Notes under the pieces: generated by a model | The model's database searches: none | The model's input: the letters and a program-made list of their open reading frames with translations, nothing else | What the model was told of the DNA's origin: nothing | Shown: positions 62,488-64,000 of the stretch, one piece after another | Layout of the letters: every line of letters starts with the position of its first letter | Position numbering within the stretch: the first letter of the stretch is position 1 | DNA from: Paracoccus zeaxanthinifaciens ATCC 21588 | GTDB lineage: Bacteria > Pseudomonadota > Alphaproteobacteria > Rhodobacterales > Rhodobacteraceae | Reading direction: 5' to 3' | DNA: 64,000 nt | Assembly: GCF_000420145.1 (NCBI RefSeq) | Contig: NZ_ATUJ01000011.1 | Span: 1 to 64,000, forward strand | Program-made: the position numbers and the translations under genes

Positions 62488-64000
62488 GCGGGGTCCACCT
62501 TGACGGAAATGGCAAAGGGATCGCGGCCCATCAGGCCGATCCCGAACTGTGCGCCGGAAATGCCCTCGCCGCCCGGACGGCCCAGCGACAGCGCGATGCG
62601 CAGGCGACCCGCATCGAAGCGCCAGTCGGCCAGCAGGCTGGCATCGTCGCGCGCGACATCGACGGATCGCCGCGCGCTGCGGATCAGCGGCAGCAGATGG
62701 GTCGCGCGGAAATCCAGCGCGCGCCGGGTCAGGTCCTGCCATTCGCGCACCCGCGCATCGTCCGTCCAGTCGAGGCGCGAGGCGGCGAAGGTCTGCATCG
62801 ACAGCGGGTCGGGCACGGTGTCGCCGTGGCGGGCGACCTCGGGGAACTCGGACGCGCGGCCCGTGCGGACGGCCTGCGCCAGATCGCCGGTGAAATCCGC
62901 GAAGAACAGGAAGGGCGTCGTCGCGCCGCGTTCCTCGCCCATGAAGACCATGGGGACATAAGGCGCACACAGCAGCAGCGCATAGGCGACCGCGACCCCC
63001 GCCGGGTCCGCGATTGACAGCAGGCGATCCCCGAAGGCGCGGTTCCCGACCTGGTCGTGCGTCTGGACCGAATTGACGAATGCGGTGACCGGCAGATGCC
63101 CGCAGGACGCGCCGCGCAGGCTGTCGCGCGGCGGGCGGGGCTGGCCTTCCTCGACATGGCCGCGACGCAGGGCCAGCGCCAGATCGCCCACGGGATCGAC
63201 CGCGAAGGGCGCGTAATAGGCGTGATCCTCGGAGGTCAGGGCGACATGGACGGCGTGGTGGAAATCGTCGTTCCAGCTGGCGTCATAGCCGCCCTCCTCG
63301 CGCAGGGCGGGCTCGTTCCTTTCGTCCTCGGTGATCAGATGGACGGGGGCGATGCCGCGCAGGGTGGCGGCAAGGTCATGCAGGAAGTCGCGCGACCCCG
63401 GCCCCGCGATCTGGTGCACCGCATCCAGCCGCAGCCCGTCGATGGCGTATTCCGACACCCAGTGGCAGGCGCATTCCGTCCAGAAGCGGCGGACGGCCTC
63501 CTGCCCGAAATCGATCGCGGCGCCCCATGGCGTCATGCGGTCCGCGTCGAAGAACTCGGGCGTGATCGCGTGCAGATAGGCGCCATCCGGGCCGAAATGG
63601 TTCATCACCAAGTCCAGGATGACCGACAGCCCCGCCCGATGCGCGGCAGCGACCAGCGCGCGCAGATCGTCGGGGGTGCCATAGGCGGGATGGGGCGCGA
63701 AGGGCAGCACCCCGTCATAGCCCCAGCCCCGGTTCCCCGCCCATTGCCCCAGGGGCATCAGCTCGATCGCGGTGAAGCCCAGCCCGGCCAGCAGCTCCAT
63801 CCTGGCGGCGGCGGCTGCAAGGCTGCCCTCGGGGGTGAACGTGCCGACATGCATCTCGTAGATGACCATCGAGGCCCAGTCCCGCGCGGGGCCGCGGGGC
63901 GCGGGGCGCGGGGCGATCAGCCGCGAGGGGGCATGGACATCGCCCGCCTGAAGGCGGCTGGCCGGGTCGGGAACGCATTGCCCGTCGACGCGGAACAGGT
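62484..64000 (-). CDS. treZ: maltooligosyltrehalose trehalohydrolase TreZ, 5' end beyond window
   Basis: At least 505 codons are present; the frame remains open at the window's right edge. TreZ releases trehalose from the end made by TreY. GH13 features are MVIYEMHVGTFTPEGS, VILDLVMNHFGPDGAYLH, GLRLDAVHQI, LITEDERNEPALREEGGYDASWNDDFHH and VQTHDQVGNRAFGDRL, with the MGEERGATTPF block. Missing are roughly the first 80 residues, the N-terminal carbohydrate-binding domain. Confidence 0.94.
   Translation of the reverse strand, partial: LFRVDGQCVPDPASRLQAGDVHAPSRLIAPRPAPRGPARDWASMVIYEMHVGTFTPEGSLAAAAARMELLAGLGFTAIELMPLGQWAGNRGWGYDGVLPFAPHPAYGTPDDLRALVAAAHRAGLSVILDLVMNHFGPDGAYLHAITPEFFDADRMTPWGAAIDFGQEAVRRFWTECACHWVSEYAIDGLRLDAVHQIAGPGSRDFLHDLAATLRGIAPVHLITEDERNEPALREEGGYDASWNDDFHHAVHVALTSEDHAYYAPFAVDPVGDLALALRRGHVEEGQPRPPRDSLRGASCGHLPVTAFVNSVQTHDQVGNRAFGDRLLSIADPAGVAVAYALLLCAPYVPMVFMGEERGATTPFLFFADFTGDLAQAVRTGRASEFPEVARHGDTVPDPLSMQTFAASRLDWTDDARVREWQDLTRRALDFRATHLLPLIRSARRSVDVARDDASLLADWRFDAGRLRIALSLGRPGGEGISGAQFGIGLMGRDPFAISVKVDPA

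Overview
The window is GC-rich, gene-dense DNA from an alphaproteobacterium, most likely a Paracoccus-type member of the Rhodobacteraceae. This is inferred from gene content and codon use (Na+-NQR, an ArsH/Acr3 arsenic operon, an EnvZ-type kinase beside an MBL-fold gene, compact overlapping operons). No rRNA is present to confirm it.

Layout. 1-400: a possible 3' end of a gene and a solitary PrtN-family regulator in AT-richer DNA. 668-7994: a complete Na+-translocating NADH:quinone reductase, nqrA-F leftward, with the flavinylation gene apbE and the maturation gene nqrM divergent. 8005-9238: a small membrane protein, a CBS-pair protein, tRNA-Val(CAC) and a short HU-like protein. 9328-11871: arsR-acr3-arsC-arsH. 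11966-16759: lon, an orphan histidine kinase and an MBL-fold hydrolase, ending at tRNA-Asn(GTT).

16849-28042 is an integrative element of about 11.1 kb in the 3' end of tRNA-Asn, bounded by 46-bp direct repeats with one mismatch. It has a satellite-like core: tyrosine integrase, a 237-aa unknown, an AlpA-like HTH, two small genes and an AEP primase/VapE-type helicase, all in one leftward run. Next to this is a repeat-rich noncoding stretch that may be its origin. Its cargo is a CCWGG-type restriction-modification set (Dcm-like methylase, Vsr, EcoRII-C nuclease) and a Panacea antitoxin overlapping a small membrane protein (candidate PanA/PanT pair). Just outside the right att lies a second, frameshifted tyrosine recombinase, then two overlapping unknown genes and an N-terminally clipped glycosyltransferase. 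This suggests an older decayed island in tandem.

32099-38134: a leftward rutABCDEF pyrimidine-degradation operon that also carries a type II lumazine synthase (ribH) and an NCS1 permease. 38374: an SDR oxidoreductase. 39254-47525: a petrobactin-type siderophore locus in which six asb functions are packed into four ORFs (asbA, asbB-C fused, asbD-E fused, asbF), with a convergent TonB-dependent receptor. 47677-50434: a LuxR-type response regulator, a redoxin, a haloacid dehalogenase and a TetR regulator with a palindromic operator. 50471-56726: a TVP38/flavin-reductase fusion, a CDP-alcohol phosphatidyltransferase and an ynjBCD-like ABC transporter, corresponding in content to the ydjX-ynjF neighbourhood of E. 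coli. 56742-64000: a DUF2934 protein, then glgX, glgC, treY and treZ (treZ runs off the window), for glycogen turnover and trehalose synthesis.

The most notable items are the tRNA-Asn element with its repeat-rich candidate origin and candidate Panacea toxin, the tandem remnant beside it, and the double gene fusion in the siderophore locus.
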